A stretch of DNA of 64,000 bases from Metabacillus crassostreae. Lineage in GTDB: Bacteria > Bacillota > Bacilli > Bacillales > Bacillaceae. Every line of letters starts with the position of its first letter. The stretch's first letter is position 1. Position numbers and translations under genes: made by a program. Below are positions 1 through 9,374 of this stretch, one piece after another. Where the stretch lies: assembly GCF_016908395.1 (NCBI RefSeq), contig NZ_JAFBDU010000001.1:1240001-1304000 (forward strand), given 5' to 3'. The notes beneath the pieces were generated by a model. That model saw only the letters and a list, made by a program, of their open reading frames with translations. It had not been told where the DNA came from and ran no database searches.

Positions 1-1403
1 AAACACCTAATAATACATCAGGAGCACCTTTAGTCACGACAAAACGATTACCACTTTTGTCTTTTACAATCACACTCATCATTTTTCGTGCAGAGTCAAA
101 AGGGAATTCTTCAATAATTTCAAAACCGTGTAGCAATTTTTCCTTTTTTAAGCCTGCTTTCATTGCTGAAACGATTAATGCACCTTCAGTTGGATCTCCA
201 TCTAAATGATATTGCCCTTCTTTTTCAATAATCTCTGCACTGTTACACAAAGAGCCGAAGGTTAGAATTTGCTGAAGTGTTTTTGTTTTTGTTACATCAA
301 CTTGTTGTTCATTAAATAAGAACTCACCATGTGGATGATAGCCTGTTCCAGTAACATTCCATAATTTATCACCAGACCATACATGTGTAACAGTCATTTT
401 ATTTTGTGTCATTGTACCTGTTTTATCTGAACAAATAACTGAAGCACAACCTAGTGTCTCCACAGCAGGTAATTTACGAACAATAGATTTTTGCTTAATC
501 ATTCGCTGTACACCAAGTGATAACGCAACAGTAACAATTGCAGGAAGTCCTTCTGGAATAGCCGCTACCGCTAATGAAACACCAGCTAAAAACATATTAT
601 AAAGATCATGTCCTTGAAGCACACCAATACCAACTACAAGCACTGTTAATAATAAAGCAACAACTATTAATATTTTTCCAAGTTGCTCTAAACGTCTTTG
701 AAGAGGTGTTTCCATCGTTTCAGCATTTTGAAGAAGATCTGCAATTTGTCCCATTGCAGTATTCATCCCAGTACCAATTACAACTCCAACACCAGAGCCT
801 CTCGTTACTAACGTTCCCATAAAAACCATATTCGTTAAATCTCCTAGACCGACATTATCTCCTGCAATCGGTTGAGTAGATTTTTGAACTGGAAGAGATT
901 CACCTGTAAGCGCTGATTCCTCTACCTCCAAGCTTTTATTTTCTATTAACCTCATATCAGCCCCAATGCGATCTCCACTTGTAAACTTTACTACATCACC
1001 TGGTACCAACTCTTTCGATAGAATCTTTACCCATTCACCATCCCGTAATGCCATTACTTGAGGAGCAGACAGCTCCTTTAATGCTTCTAGTGATCTTTCA
1101 GCACGCCTTTCTTGAAAAAAGCCTAAAACCCCATTAACAATAACAATAGCGATAATAGCTATAGCATCTATATACTCACCTAAAAGGCCTGAAATAAGAG
1201 TTGCTGCTAATAAAACAAGCACCATAAAATCTTTGAATTGACTTAAAAATATAATAATAGCTGAAGGACGATCAGCTTCTTTAAGTTCATTTAGTCCAAA
1301 TTTCTGCTCCCGTTTTTTAACCTCCTTTTCCGTTAGCCCTGATTTTACATCTGTATTAATTGAATTCATCACTTCTTCTGATCTCATCTCATGCCATTTC
1401 ATG
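1..1403 (-). CDS. yloB: Calcium-type P-type ATPase, N-terminal part (YloB-like), cut by window edge
   Basis: My translation of the minus strand from the ATG at 1401-1403 gives one open frame running off the left edge (about 467 codons visible). It starts MKWHEMRSEEV, with a GTAGGTGA ribosome site just upstream. In order it shows the cation-ATPase N-terminal domain, two membrane segments (near FMVLVLLAAT and IDAIAIIAIVIV), the actuator motif TGES, the PEGLP motif of the calcium-binding fourth helix, and the phosphorylation motif CSDKTGT with the invariant aspartate. The nucleotide-binding domain is entered but the C-terminus is missing. DKTGT plus PEGLP places it in the type II (SERCA/PMR1-like) family, which exports Ca2+ at the expense of ATP. 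It is divergent from rqcH, as yloB/yloA are in B. subtilis. Transport specificity is inferred from family. Confidence 0.93.
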
Positions 1404-1490
1404 AATCACCTACACACCCCTTAAACACAAAAAATTTTAGATGTTAGCTATCCTTATTACATGGACTACCCTCTCCTATAAGACAACTTA

Positions 1491-1519
1491 TTCAGCCTCG
1501 TCCAAAAACATGCTATAAT
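1491..1519 (+). promoter_or_regulatory. Candidate extended -10 promoter of rqcH
   Basis: TGCTATAAT at 1511-1519 is a perfect -10 hexamer with the extended TG motif. The -35 at 1491-1496 (TTCAGC) is poor, as extended -10 promoters tolerate. It lies about 165 bases before the rqcH start, leaving a leader in which I see no riboswitch. Confidence 0.5.
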
Positions 1520-1682
1520 CAAGAAGAAAACTTGTATTAGTTTTATATGTAGAAAAAAGGAGCTTTTCTAAAACAATATCTACTATAAATAGGTCAGATT
1601 AAATCTTAATAATACTCAATAAAAAAAGAAATTTCTTATCATTCTCACATACAACGTAGATGTTAAAAAAGGAGTTTTACCC

Positions 1683-3398
1683 ATGTCATTCGACGGTTTA
1701 TTTACATATACAATTACACATGAATTAAAAGAAGCTTTAAATAACGGGAAAATCACAAAAATTCATCAGCCCTATAAATACGATCTTATTTTTCAAATAA
1801 GATCAGGAGGTAGAAATCACAAGCTTTTTATTTCAGCTCACCCAAGTTATGCTCGTATACATATAACAAACGAGAATTATGAAAACCCAAGTGAACCTCC
1901 TATGTTTTGTATGCTTTTAAGAAAGCATTTAGAGGGTGGCGTTATCGAGAATATCCAACAATTAGAAATGGAAAGAATTTTTATTATTGATGTTAAAAGC
2001 AGGAATGAACTTGGAGATACCACAACAAAAAGGTTAATTGTAGAAATTATGGGCAGACACAGCAACATCATTTTGCTCGATAAAGAGAAGAACACCATTT
2101 TAGATAGTATTAAACATCTGTCACCAGCAGTTAACCGTCACAGAACCGTATTACCTGGTCAGCCATACATACTTCCACCTAGTCAAGGAAAAACAAATCC
2201 ATTTGATGCTGATGAAGAAACATTACTCAAGAAATTGGATTTTAATGCAGGGAGAATTGACCAGCAGCTAGTCGAAAATTTTGCAGGAATTTCGCCTTTA
2301 TTTTCTAGAGAAGTAACACACAGAGCTGGACTAATCAATCGTACGACAATTCCTAAGACATTTTTAGCTATGATAAAGGAATTAAAAATGGTCCAAGTTA
2401 CTCCACAAATTTTTTATAAACAAAATAAAGAAATCTTTTATATGCTAAACCTAACTCATCTTAGTGACTATGAGCAAAAAAGCTTCACTTCTATTTCCGA
2501 GTTACTAGATCGTTACTATTACGGCAAATCTGAGAGAGATCGCGTTAAACAACAAGGAAATGATTTAGAACGTTTTATCATTAATGAAAAGAAGAAAAAT
2601 GAGAAAAAAGTAAAGAAATTAGCTGCAACTTTAGATCAAGCTGCAAAAGCTACTGAGTTTCAGCTATACGGGGAATTATTAACCGCTAATTTATATGCAA
2701 TTAAAAAGGGTGATAAAACCGCTGAGGTGATTAATTATTATGATGAGAATAATGAAACAATCATCATTCCATTAGATATTCAAAAATCACCTTCTGACAA
2801 TGCTCAAAAATACTTTTCAAAATATCAAAAAGCGAAAAACTCAGTTGAAGTTGTTCAGCAGCAGATCGAACTGGCTCAACATGAAATCGATTATTTTGAA
2901 GGTTTAACACAACAGATTGGATCTGCTTCACCAAGAGATATAGAAGAAATTCGTGAGGAGTTAATAGAAGGAGGCTATTTAAAACAAAGAAAATCTAAAA
3001 CAACCAAAAAGAAAAAACTGCAAAAGCCAAGTCTGGAATATTATTTATCAAGTGATGGTACTGAAATCATAGTCGGTAAAAACAATAAACAAAATGAATT
3101 TTTAACAAATAAATTAGCTGCACGTGATGATGTCTGGTTTCACACAAAAGATATCCCAGGATCACATGTTGTTATCAGAAGCACAAATCCTTCGGAAAAA
3201 ACACTATTAGAAGCTGCAAATATTGCCGCCTATTTTAGTAAAGCTAAAAACTCAAGTTCTGTTCCGGTTGATTACACTGCAATTAGATATGTAAAAAAAC
3301 CAAATGGTTCAAAACCTGGGTATGTTATCTATGATAATCAACAAACCGTTTATGTTACGCCAGATGAAGATTTAGTATTTCGTTTACGGAAGAGTTAG
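1683..3398 (+). CDS. rqcH: RqcH (NFACT family) ribosome quality-control factor
   Basis: 571 residues, close to B. subtilis RqcH/YloA (about 570). The family binds 50S subunits carrying stalled peptidyl-tRNA and recruits tRNA-Ala to add C-terminal alanine tails that mark the chain for degradation. Visible order: NFACT-N domain opening [19 protein letters not shown], the [12 protein letters not shown] motif, helix-hairpin-helix, a long charged coiled coil around residues 285-340 ([14 protein letters not shown]), and the C-terminal NFACT-R domain with [17 protein letters not shown]. Start ATG has AAGGAG eight bases upstream. Oddity: the residue pair reported as functionally essential in B. subtilis (Asp97-Arg98) reads Glu97-Arg98 here. 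The older name, fibronectin-binding protein FbpA, refers to a different proposed role of the family. Confidence 0.95.
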   Translation: MSFDGLFTYTITHELKEALNNGKITKIHQPYKYDLIFQIRSGGRNHKLFISAHPSYARIHITNENYENPSEPPMFCMLLRKHLEGGVIENIQQLEMERIFIIDVKSRNELGDTTTKRLIVEIMGRHSNIILLDKEKNTILDSIKHLSPAVNRHRTVLPGQPYILPPSQGKTNPFDADEETLLKKLDFNAGRIDQQLVENFAGISPLFSREVTHRAGLINRTTIPKTFLAMIKELKMVQVTPQIFYKQNKEIFYMLNLTHLSDYEQKSFTSISELLDRYYYGKSERDRVKQQGNDLERFIINEKKKNEKKVKKLAATLDQAAKATEFQLYGELLTANLYAIKKGDKTAEVINYYDENNETIIIPLDIQKSPSDNAQKYFSKYQKAKNSVEVVQQQIELAQHEIDYFEGLTQQIGSASPRDIEEIREELIEGGYLKQRKSKTTKKKKLQKPSLEYYLSSDGTEIIVGKNNKQNEFLTNKLAARDDVWFHTKDIPGSHVVIRSTNPSEKTLLEAANIAAYFSKAKNSSSVPVDYTAIRYVKKPNGSKPGYVIYDNQQTVYVTPDEDLVFRLRKS

Positions 3399-3446
3399 TA
3401 AAAAGGTACAATCTCTGAAACTGGTCTTATAAGGTTAGAAAATTCT

Positions 3447-3485
3447 GGAGAGAATAACACATTTCTTGTTATCCTCTCTTATTTT
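3447..3485. terminator. Bidirectional terminator between rqcH and the GNAT gene
   Basis: GAGAG...CTCTC inverted repeat extended by AATAACA/TGTTAT around a short loop, followed on plus by TTATTTTC. It sits between the converging rqcH and acetyltransferase genes. Confidence 0.65.
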
Positions 3486-4016
3486 CTATTCCTCGATCCA
3501 AAATCTTTTGATCACATTTCCATTATCTTCAACAAAATCTAACTCTTCTATTCCCCCATTATTTTTAATTGTTTTATATGATCCTATATTCCATTCATCA
3601 CAGACAACCAATACCTTTTTAATTCCTAATTTCTTTGTTTTTTCTAAAGCTAAACGTAAGAGTTTAGTAGCATATCCCTTTTTTCTTTCTGATGGACGAA
3701 TACCATAGCCTATATGACCTCCTCTAGTTAAAAGAAAGTCTGTTAACTCATGCCGTATATTTACTACACCCAAAATTCGATTTTCTTCGTTTATAAGCCA
3801 ATAGGTTGAGTCAGGAACCCAGCCTGTTGGTAGATTAATGCCTTTTTCGTTATTAGTTAGAAACTGAATCATATTATCAAAGTTTGTTGGATCTTTTTCA
3901 ATAACCCAAGGAATCATCTCTTCCTTACTTTGAACCCATTCATCATAAAAAGAAAGGTACTCTTCTTTTAAATCCGTTGTTGGTTTTATCAGTGTTAATG
4001 AACTACTCATTATCAT
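3486..4016 (-). CDS. GNAT family N-acetyltransferase
   Basis: 176 residues. The acetyl-CoA binding signature is seen around residues 100-120 (GYGIRPSERKKGYATKLL, matching the RxxGxG/A pattern in GNATs), followed by the beta5/alpha4 region with CDEWNIGSY and a C-terminal strand (NGNVIKRFW). The family transfers acetyl from acetyl-CoA to an amine. Nothing in the sequence fixes the substrate. A ribosome site AAGGAG lies 4 bases before the first ATG (4016) and 10 before the second (4010), so the start is uncertain by two codons. The gene is inserted, with the EamA gene and a repeat, between the sirC and rqcH loci that adjoin in B. subtilis, so it is probably accessory. Confidence 0.85.
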   Translation of the reverse strand: MIMSSSLTLIKPTTDLKEEYLSFYDEWVQSKEEMIPWVIEKDPTNFDNMIQFLTNNEKGINLPTGWVPDSTYWLINEENRILGVVNIRHELTDFLLTRGGHIGYGIRPSERKKGYATKLLRLALEKTKKLGIKKVLVVCDEWNIGSYKTIKNNGGIEELDFVEDNGNVIKRFWIEE

Positions 4017-4070
4017 CTGTCTCCTTATAAAAAATTAAATTTCTCATATTTTATCATGTTTTCCTTTTTT

Positions 4071-4240
4071 AAGGCTCTTTTTTGAATGATCATAGCTAAT
4101 TGCCCTAATTATTTAGTAGAAACATTGTTGTTATAGCAAAATAGGTACAAATTTATGAAGAAAAGCTGCGACCTTGCTTTATTATACAATGTTGTTTACT
4201 TGAAGTTATTAAAAGCAACAAAGTTTACGAAACAAGCCTT
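4071..4240. repeat. Family B interspersed repeat, copy 1 (MITE-like, diverged)
   Basis: Left end AAGGCTCTTTTTTGAA and right end ACGAAACAAGCCTT form imperfect inverted termini. The right third (GCAACAAAGTTTACGAAAC) matches the other copies at 12065, 25752 and 59910. It lies in the divergent gap between the GNAT and EamA genes. It is the second most diverged copy. Confidence 0.7.
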
Positions 4241-4371
4241 TCTCAACAAGATTTGTATAGGCAAGCAGGATCTTTTATAAAATCCATTAAAAACAATTAT
4301 GGTTTCCATTTCTAAATTCTTACTTTTTTGTTAAGATTAATTTTACATGTTTGTGAATGGAAGTGGTCATT

Positions 4372-5286
4372 ATGCAGAAAAACATAGCCTATTTGTACAT
4401 TTTGTTAGGTGCAACTTTATGGGGTATGATTGGTATCTTTGTTAGCTTTTTATACAAAGCAGGATTTACCCCGACCCAAGTTGTCGCAATCCGAGCTTTA
4501 TCTGCTTGTTTTTTTCTTTTATCTTTTGTTTTGATCAAGAATAGAGAGATGTTAAAAATTAAGGTAGCTGATAGCAAATATTTTATTGGAACTGGAATTG
4601 TCAGTATTGTTTTCTTTAATTGGTGTTTATTTAACAGTATAGAGGAAACATCAATTTCGATAGCAAGTATATTGTTATATACAGCTCCTGCATTTGTAAC
4701 CATACTTTCTAGAATTGTATTTAAAGAGTTTTTTACATTCCGTAAAGTGTTAGCATTACTATTAACCTTTTTAGGATGTATGCTAGTAATTGGTCTTTAT
4801 CCTAGTTCAAGTCAAGCTATTTCCGTTTATGGATTAATTTTAGGAATTGGTTCAGGGCTTTTTTATGCCATGTATAGTATTTTTGGAAAACTCGCTCTTA
4901 AAAAATATAAATCTTTAACTGTAACTGTTTACACTTTTATTTTTGCTTCTGTGGGAATCCTACCATTTAGTCAATTATGGAATGTTTTGGATTTGTTTCA
5001 ACATGTAAATGTCTGGTTTTACATAATTGGATTAGGTTTTTTATCAACTGTGCTAGCGTATACCTTTTACACGAAGGGTCTTGAAACAGTAGAATCAAGT
5101 CGTGCCTCAATACTTGCAACAGTTGAACCGGTTGTTGCTTCCTTAATGGGGTTTTTTATTTTTCAGGAAAAATTAAGTGCTTGGCAGTACATAGGAATCA
5201 TATTAGTGATTATTGCGGTTATTGTTGTACAGGAAAGACGAAGTGGAGACACATTAAGGCCCTCCCTCACGAAGCAAGCTTTGTAG
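4372..5286 (+). CDS. EamA/DMT-family transporter
   Basis: About 304 residues and strongly hydrophobic, with ten predicted membrane segments in two tandem five-helix EamA repeats. The first opens NIAYLYILLGATLWGMIGIF; the second starts near ISVYGLILGIGSGLFYAMYSIFGK. The end of repeat 2 has the family motif ESSRASILATVEPVVA. Such proteins usually export amino acids or metabolites. The substrate cannot be read here. I prefer the ATG at 4372, with GGAAGTGG five bases upstream, over an in-frame ATG at 4357 that lacks a ribosome site. It converges on sirC and is not expected at this locus in B. subtilis. Confidence 0.88.
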   Translation: MQKNIAYLYILLGATLWGMIGIFVSFLYKAGFTPTQVVAIRALSACFFLLSFVLIKNREMLKIKVADSKYFIGTGIVSIVFFNWCLFNSIEETSISIASILLYTAPAFVTILSRIVFKEFFTFRKVLALLLTFLGCMLVIGLYPSSSQAISVYGLILGIGSGLFYAMYSIFGKLALKKYKSLTVTVYTFIFASVGILPFSQLWNVLDLFQHVNVWFYIIGLGFLSTVLAYTFYTKGLETVESSRASILATVEPVVASLMGFFIFQEKLSAWQYIGIILVIIAVIVVQERRSGDTLRPSLTKQAL

Positions 5287-5343
5287 AATTTAATAATACT
5301 CCAAAACATTAATAATAAAGAAGAGAAAATGACTATTATACAT

Positions 5344-5850
5344 TCATTTCCCCTTCTTTTTTTTATTTTCTTGTCTTTTTTCATACATAATATCTAACTC
5401 TTTAATAAAAGATTCATCAAATTGCTGTGAAATCTGCTCACAAATTTGTTTAGCTAACTTGGGACTAGCACCATTTGTTGAAACAGATAGGGTTAATCTG
5501 CCTTTTTGAATCGATTTAGGGACAATAATATTTCCCTGCTCTGCATTACTTGCCACATTAATAAGTTGATTTGGTGTTACTTGTTTAGCAACCCATTCAT
5601 TTATTTGATGATCATTTGTTGCTGCAATAATTATAAAAGCCTCTCTAAGATCAGACAGTTCAATTTTCTTTTTCTTCCAAATAAGTTGACCACTTTTTGC
5701 CAATTTTTCAATTTCCTCTACAGCTTCTGGACTAACAACTATTACATGTGCATCTTCCTCTAAGAAAAGCTGAAGGCGACGAAGTGCAATGCTTCCTCCG
5801 CCTACTATGAGAACATTTTTATTTTGTACATTAATGTGAAGAGGCAGCAT
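5344..5850 (-). CDS. sirC: Precorrin-2 dehydrogenase (SirC/YlnF)
   Basis: 168 residues from the preferred start. It oxidises precorrin-2 to sirohydrochlorin with NAD+, the middle step of siroheme synthesis. The N-terminal Rossmann fold has VLIVGGGSIALRRLQLF, and the conserved IIAATND and VNVASN-like segment (INVASNAEQGN) follow. Residues 105-140 (LTLSVSTNGASPKLAK) match the dimerisation region. Start ATG 5850 (MLPLHINVQ) has AAAGGA about seven bases upstream; the open frame extends 11 codons further but without a ribosome site. It overlaps the 3' end of sirB by 20 bases, implying coupled translation. The very lysine-rich C-terminus is unremarkable for an AT-rich genome. Confidence 0.92.
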   Translation of the reverse strand: MLPLHINVQNKNVLIVGGGSIALRRLQLFLEEDAHVIVVSPEAVEEIEKLAKSGQLIWKKKKIELSDLREAFIIIAATNDHQINEWVAKQVTPNQLINVASNAEQGNIIVPKSIQKGRLTLSVSTNGASPKLAKQICEQISQQFDESFIKELDIMYEKRQENKKKKGK

Positions 5851-6619
5851 AGTTAATTCCTTTATCAAATGTATAAGAACCATCGTTATTAACTATTGCT
5901 TCATTAACTCTTTCAACAAAAATATCCAATAAAATCGGATGTGGTCCAAGGTAAGAGCACACTTCAACTTTACGGCTACCCCAATCATATTTCGCAATTG
6001 TTTCATCTACTTCTTTCTTTAGTAACCCAGTAAAAATTAGGTATGGAATGACATATATCGATTGTTCATTAGATTGATAATATTCTTCAATACTTTGTGA
6101 AAATTTTGGTTCAGCTGCTGTTAAGAAGCATGTATGAACTTTCTTAAGATTTGTTTTAGCATGTAATCTAGAAGAAATCTCATTTAAATCATTCACTACA
6201 TCCATATCACTGCTACCTCTTCCAACTAAAATAGCAACAGATTCATCACTAATAGGTGATAGGTCATTCATTTTCTCAACAAGCATTCTAGTTAATCGAT
6301 CATCAACACCGATTGGTTTACCATACGTTACCTCAATGTTCGGAAAATGAGCTGCAGCATGAACAACTTCTTCTGGTATATCACTTTTAGCATGTGCTGC
6401 CGTTAGAAGTAATAACGGAATAACTGCAATATGTGTTGCACCTTGCTCTACACAAGATCTGAACCCTTCATCAATAAAAGGCTCTGCTAATTCCAAAAAA
6501 CACACCTCTTGTATGGGAGCATCAACTTTAGGTTTAACTAATTCAATAAATTCAACTGCTTCATCACGCGCCTTCGGAACTCGACTTCCATGGCATACAT
6601 ATAAAACTGCTTGCTTCAT
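5831..6619 (-). CDS. sirB: Sirohydrochlorin ferrochelatase (SirB/YlnE)
   Basis: 262 residues, the two-lobe CbiX/SirB type. It inserts Fe2+ into sirohydrochlorin to make siroheme, the cofactor of sulfite and nitrite reductases. The N-terminal CHGSR motif carries the metal-binding histidine and is followed by LELAEPFIDEG and PLLLLTAAHAKSDIP with a second conserved histidine. The C-terminal lobe (YVIPYLIFTGLLKKEVD) repeats the fold in degenerate form. Its ATG shares one base with the TAA of sumT, so the three siroheme genes are translationally coupled. Context next to the sulfate-assimilation genes supports supply of siroheme for sulfite reduction. Confidence 0.93.
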   Translation of the reverse strand: MKQAVLYVCHGSRVPKARDEAVEFIELVKPKVDAPIQEVCFLELAEPFIDEGFRSCVEQGATHIAVIPLLLLTAAHAKSDIPEEVVHAAAHFPNIEVTYGKPIGVDDRLTRMLVEKMNDLSPISDESVAILVGRGSSDMDVVNDLNEISSRLHAKTNLKKVHTCFLTAAEPKFSQSIEEYYQSNEQSIYVIPYLIFTGLLKKEVDETIAKYDWGSRKVEVCSYLGPHPILLDIFVERVNEAIVNNDGSYTFDKGINYAASSH

Positions 6620-7395
6620 TATACTAGAGCCTCACTTTGGGATTTATTTGAAATCATATCTTCAAACCAACTTAGCCTCTCTCTTAAAGATACAACTTCA
6701 CCAACAATGATCATACTTGGATTTGAAATTCCCTCTTGTTTAACACGGTCATATATATTTTCAAGTGTACCAATGACCGTTTTTTGCACATCTGTTGTCC
6801 CCCAGTTTATTACAGCAACTGGTGTCTGAAGGGATTTACCATATTTAATAAGCTGACTTTGAATATATGGTAAATTACTTATTCCCATGTAAATAGCTAA
6901 TGTATCAATACCTTTTGCAAGTGATTCCCACTTAGCCTGCTCATCAATCCCTTCTCTTCGATGCCCTGTGACAAAAGCTACACTCGCACTTAAATCTCTA
7001 TGTGTAACAGGAATACCTGCATATGCTGCTGCTGCAACTCCTGATGAAATACCTGGAACAATTTCATAGGGGATGCTATTCAAGCTTAAGGCTTCAGCTT
7101 CTTCTCCCCCCCGTCCAAAAATAAACGGGTCTCCACCTTTAAGCCTAGTAACAACTTTACCACTTTTTCCGTATTTTACTAAAAAATGATTAATTGTTTC
7201 TTGCTTCATCGCATGATAGTTCGGTAGCTTTCCACAATAAACAAGTTCACACTCTTTCTTCGCATGCTTTAAAATATCTTTATTTACTAAACGATCATAT
7301 AAAATAACATCCGCTTTTTGTATGCATTTGAGTGCTTTTATCGTTAATAATTCCGGATCACCAGGGCCTGCTCCTACTAAATATACCTTTGCCAT
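6619..7395 (-). CDS. sumT: Uroporphyrinogen-III C-methyltransferase (SumT/YlnD)
   Basis: 258 residues. It transfers two methyl groups from S-adenosylmethionine to uroporphyrinogen III, giving precorrin-2. Tetrapyrrole methylase signatures are clear: VYLVGAGPGDPELLTIKAL at the N-terminus, LKGGDPFIFGRGGEE in the middle, and VPGISSGVAAAAYAGIPVTHR. Of two adjacent ATG codons I choose the second (7395), because GGGGGAG is only two bases from the first. It is the single-domain type, unlike the fused CysG of enterobacteria, with the dehydrogenase and chelatase supplied by sirC and sirB just downstream. Confidence 0.94.
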   Translation of the reverse strand: MAKVYLVGAGPGDPELLTIKALKCIQKADVILYDRLVNKDILKHAKKECELVYCGKLPNYHAMKQETINHFLVKYGKSGKVVTRLKGGDPFIFGRGGEEAEALSLNSIPYEIVPGISSGVAAAAYAGIPVTHRDLSASVAFVTGHRREGIDEQAKWESLAKGIDTLAIYMGISNLPYIQSQLIKYGKSLQTPVAVINWGTTDVQKTVIGTLENIYDRVKQEGISNPSMIIVGEVVSLRERLSWFEDMISNKSQSEALV

Positions 7396-7460
7396 CATTA
7401 CTCCCCCTTTCTGTTTACATAATCACTTTTCTTATCTTACATAATAACTCAATTAATTAG

Positions 7461-7500
7461 AAAAGTAGCAACCGGCTTTCATCACCGATTGCTTATTTTT
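7461..7500 (-). terminator. Candidate terminator or attenuator between cysC and sumT
   Basis: On the minus strand GCAATCGG and CCGGTTGC pair around a GTGATGAAAG loop, followed by TACTTTTC. The U tract is short, so read-through into the siroheme genes is likely. It could set the ratio between the two gene blocks. Confidence 0.5.
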
Positions 7501-7542
7501 CAAAATCTATTTAACTTTTATAAATGAACCTCTATGATTAGT

Positions 7543-8145
7543 TCAATTATTAATTAAGCCTTTACTAACAAGGAAATCTACGATAGATTTAACTGAATCC
7601 TCAACACTTTGACTTTCAGTATCTACTATTATAGCAGGGTTTTCCGGTTCTTCATATGGAGAATCAATTCCTGTAAAATGTTTAATTTCATTGTTTCGTG
7701 CTTTTTTATATAATCCTTTAGGATCTCGGACTTCACATTCATCTAATGAACATTTAACATATACTTCAAAAAATTCATTTTCAGCTAGGATATCTTTCAC
7801 TTGTTGTCGGTCTTCACGGAACGGTGAGATAAATGCAGTTAAAACAATCTGACCACTGTCAACAAATAATTTAGAAACTTCTCCAATTCGACGGATATTT
7901 TCTTTACGGTCTTCATCCGTAAATCCTAGGTCATTATTTAAGCCGTGTCTAATATTATCTCCATCAAGTACATAAGTCCCGATATTTTCTTCGAAAAGAT
8001 ATCTAGCAAGTGCATTGGCTAATGTTGATTTACCTGACCCTGACAAACCAGTAAACCATAAAACATAGCTTTGATAATTGTTTTTCTTTCTTCTTTCTTC
8101 TTTTGTAACAGATGTATTATGCCATACAATATTATTAGTAGTCAT
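7543..8145 (-). CDS. cysC: Adenylylsulfate kinase (APS kinase)
   Basis: 200 residues. It phosphorylates adenosine 5'-phosphosulfate (APS) to PAPS using ATP. The P-loop GLSGSGKST is at about residues 33-41, followed by [15 protein letters not shown] (substrate-binding) and [13 protein letters not shown], and a C-terminal [13 protein letters not shown] lid segment. It follows sat by 18 bases in the order seen in the B. subtilis cysH operon. Its ribosome site AAGGAGG is 13 bases from the ATG, longer than usual, but no alternative in-frame start lies closer. Confidence 0.95.
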   Translation of the reverse strand: MTTNNIVWHNTSVTKEERRKKNNYQSYVLWFTGLSGSGKSTLANALARYLFEENIGTYVLDGDNIRHGLNNDLGFTDEDRKENIRRIGEVSKLFVDSGQIVLTAFISPFREDRQQVKDILAENEFFEVYVKCSLDECEVRDPKGLYKKARNNEIKHFTGIDSPYEEPENPAIIVDTESQSVEDSVKSIVDFLVSKGLINN

Positions 8146-8163
8146 AAAATAATCTCGACCTCC

Positions 8164-9303
8164 TTATGAATTGACTGTTTGTTTCATTCCTTTTATTAAC
8201 ACTTCAACAACTTCTTTACGACTAAATGTACTCGGCGGTAGCTCACCATTACGAAGCATTGCACGAACCTTTGTACCAGATAAAATAACTCTGTCCTCTT
8301 TACCATGTGGACATGTTTTAGATGATGCCATTGCCTCACATTTTGTGCAATAAAAGCTATGTTCAAAGAATAAAGGTGAAATCCCTAGTTCATCTGCAGT
8401 AAAGTTTGTGAATATTTTTTGTGCATCATATGTTCCGTAGTAATCACCAACACCAGCATGATCTCTACCAACAATAAAATGGGTACAACCATAATTTTTA
8501 CGAACAAGTGCATGGAAGATAGCTTCTCTTGGTCCAGCATATCGCATAGCTGCCGGGAATACTGCAAGGTGAACTCGATCTTCTGGATAATAATTCTTTA
8601 GTAGTACTTCATAGCTTTCCATACGAATATCTGCTGGAATATCATCAGACTTCGTCTCCCCAACTAAAGGATTTAAGAACAAACCATCTACAGTTTCTAA
8701 AGCAGTTTTTTGGATATATTCATGTGCACGGTGAACTGGATTACGTGTTTGAAAGCCAACAATTGTTTTCCAGTTAAGCTCCGAAAATTTTGCTCTCGAT
8801 TCCTTTGGATCTAGATAATAATCTGCAAATTTCTTTTCAGGACGTGACACAAGCTTTATTTCTCCACCTACATAAACATTACCACGGTCAAACATTTTTT
8901 TAACACCAGGATGTTCTAAATCTTCTGTACGATAAACATTCAATGCTTCTTTTTTCTTATCTGGTGTAAAAATATCAGCTACCTTAACCGTACCATATGT
9001 AACACCGTTTGCTACAAGACGTACTTCTTCCCCAACAGCTAAACTAGAAGCCTTGTCTTCAGAAATAGGTAACGTAATTGGGATACTCCACACTGCTCCA
9101 TTTGATAATTTCATATTTTCAACAACAGATTCATAATCTTCTTTAGTTAAAAACCCTTCAATAGGGCTGTATGCGCCAATTGCAATTAATTCTAGATCAC
9201 TTAAAGCAATACCATCAAGTTCAATTTCTTTACTAATGTTAGAAACATCTTCACCTAATGATAATTTTTGAATTAATGTTCCTCCGTGTGGCTGTAAGCT
9301 CAT
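8164..9303 (-). CDS. sat: Sulfate adenylyltransferase (ATP sulfurylase)
   Basis: 379 residues, the usual length for the single-domain bacterial enzyme. It makes APS from ATP and sulfate. Visible motifs: [11 protein letters not shown] (the QxRNPxHxxH active-site loop), [12 protein letters not shown], and a C-terminal metal-site-like cluster [19 protein letters not shown] with three cysteines and a histidine, followed by the SGTKVRAML motif. GGAGG sits eight bases before the ATG. It lies between cysP and cysC, so transport, activation and phosphorylation of sulfate are encoded in series. Confidence 0.96.
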   Translation of the reverse strand: MSLQPHGGTLIQKLSLGEDVSNISKEIELDGIALSDLELIAIGAYSPIEGFLTKEDYESVVENMKLSNGAVWSIPITLPISEDKASSLAVGEEVRLVANGVTYGTVKVADIFTPDKKKEALNVYRTEDLEHPGVKKMFDRGNVYVGGEIKLVSRPEKKFADYYLDPKESRAKFSELNWKTIVGFQTRNPVHRAHEYIQKTALETVDGLFLNPLVGETKSDDIPADIRMESYEVLLKNYYPEDRVHLAVFPAAMRYAGPREAIFHALVRKNYGCTHFIVGRDHAGVGDYYGTYDAQKIFTNFTADELGISPLFFEHSFYCTKCEAMASSKTCPHGKEDRVILSGTKVRAMLRNGELPPSTFSRKEVVEVLIKGMKQTVNS

Positions 9304-9374
9304 TTTTAAATCCTCCAGTTCATTTATTGTTTAACAATTTCCAATTCATTAAGATCTGCTTTATAGGAATGATC

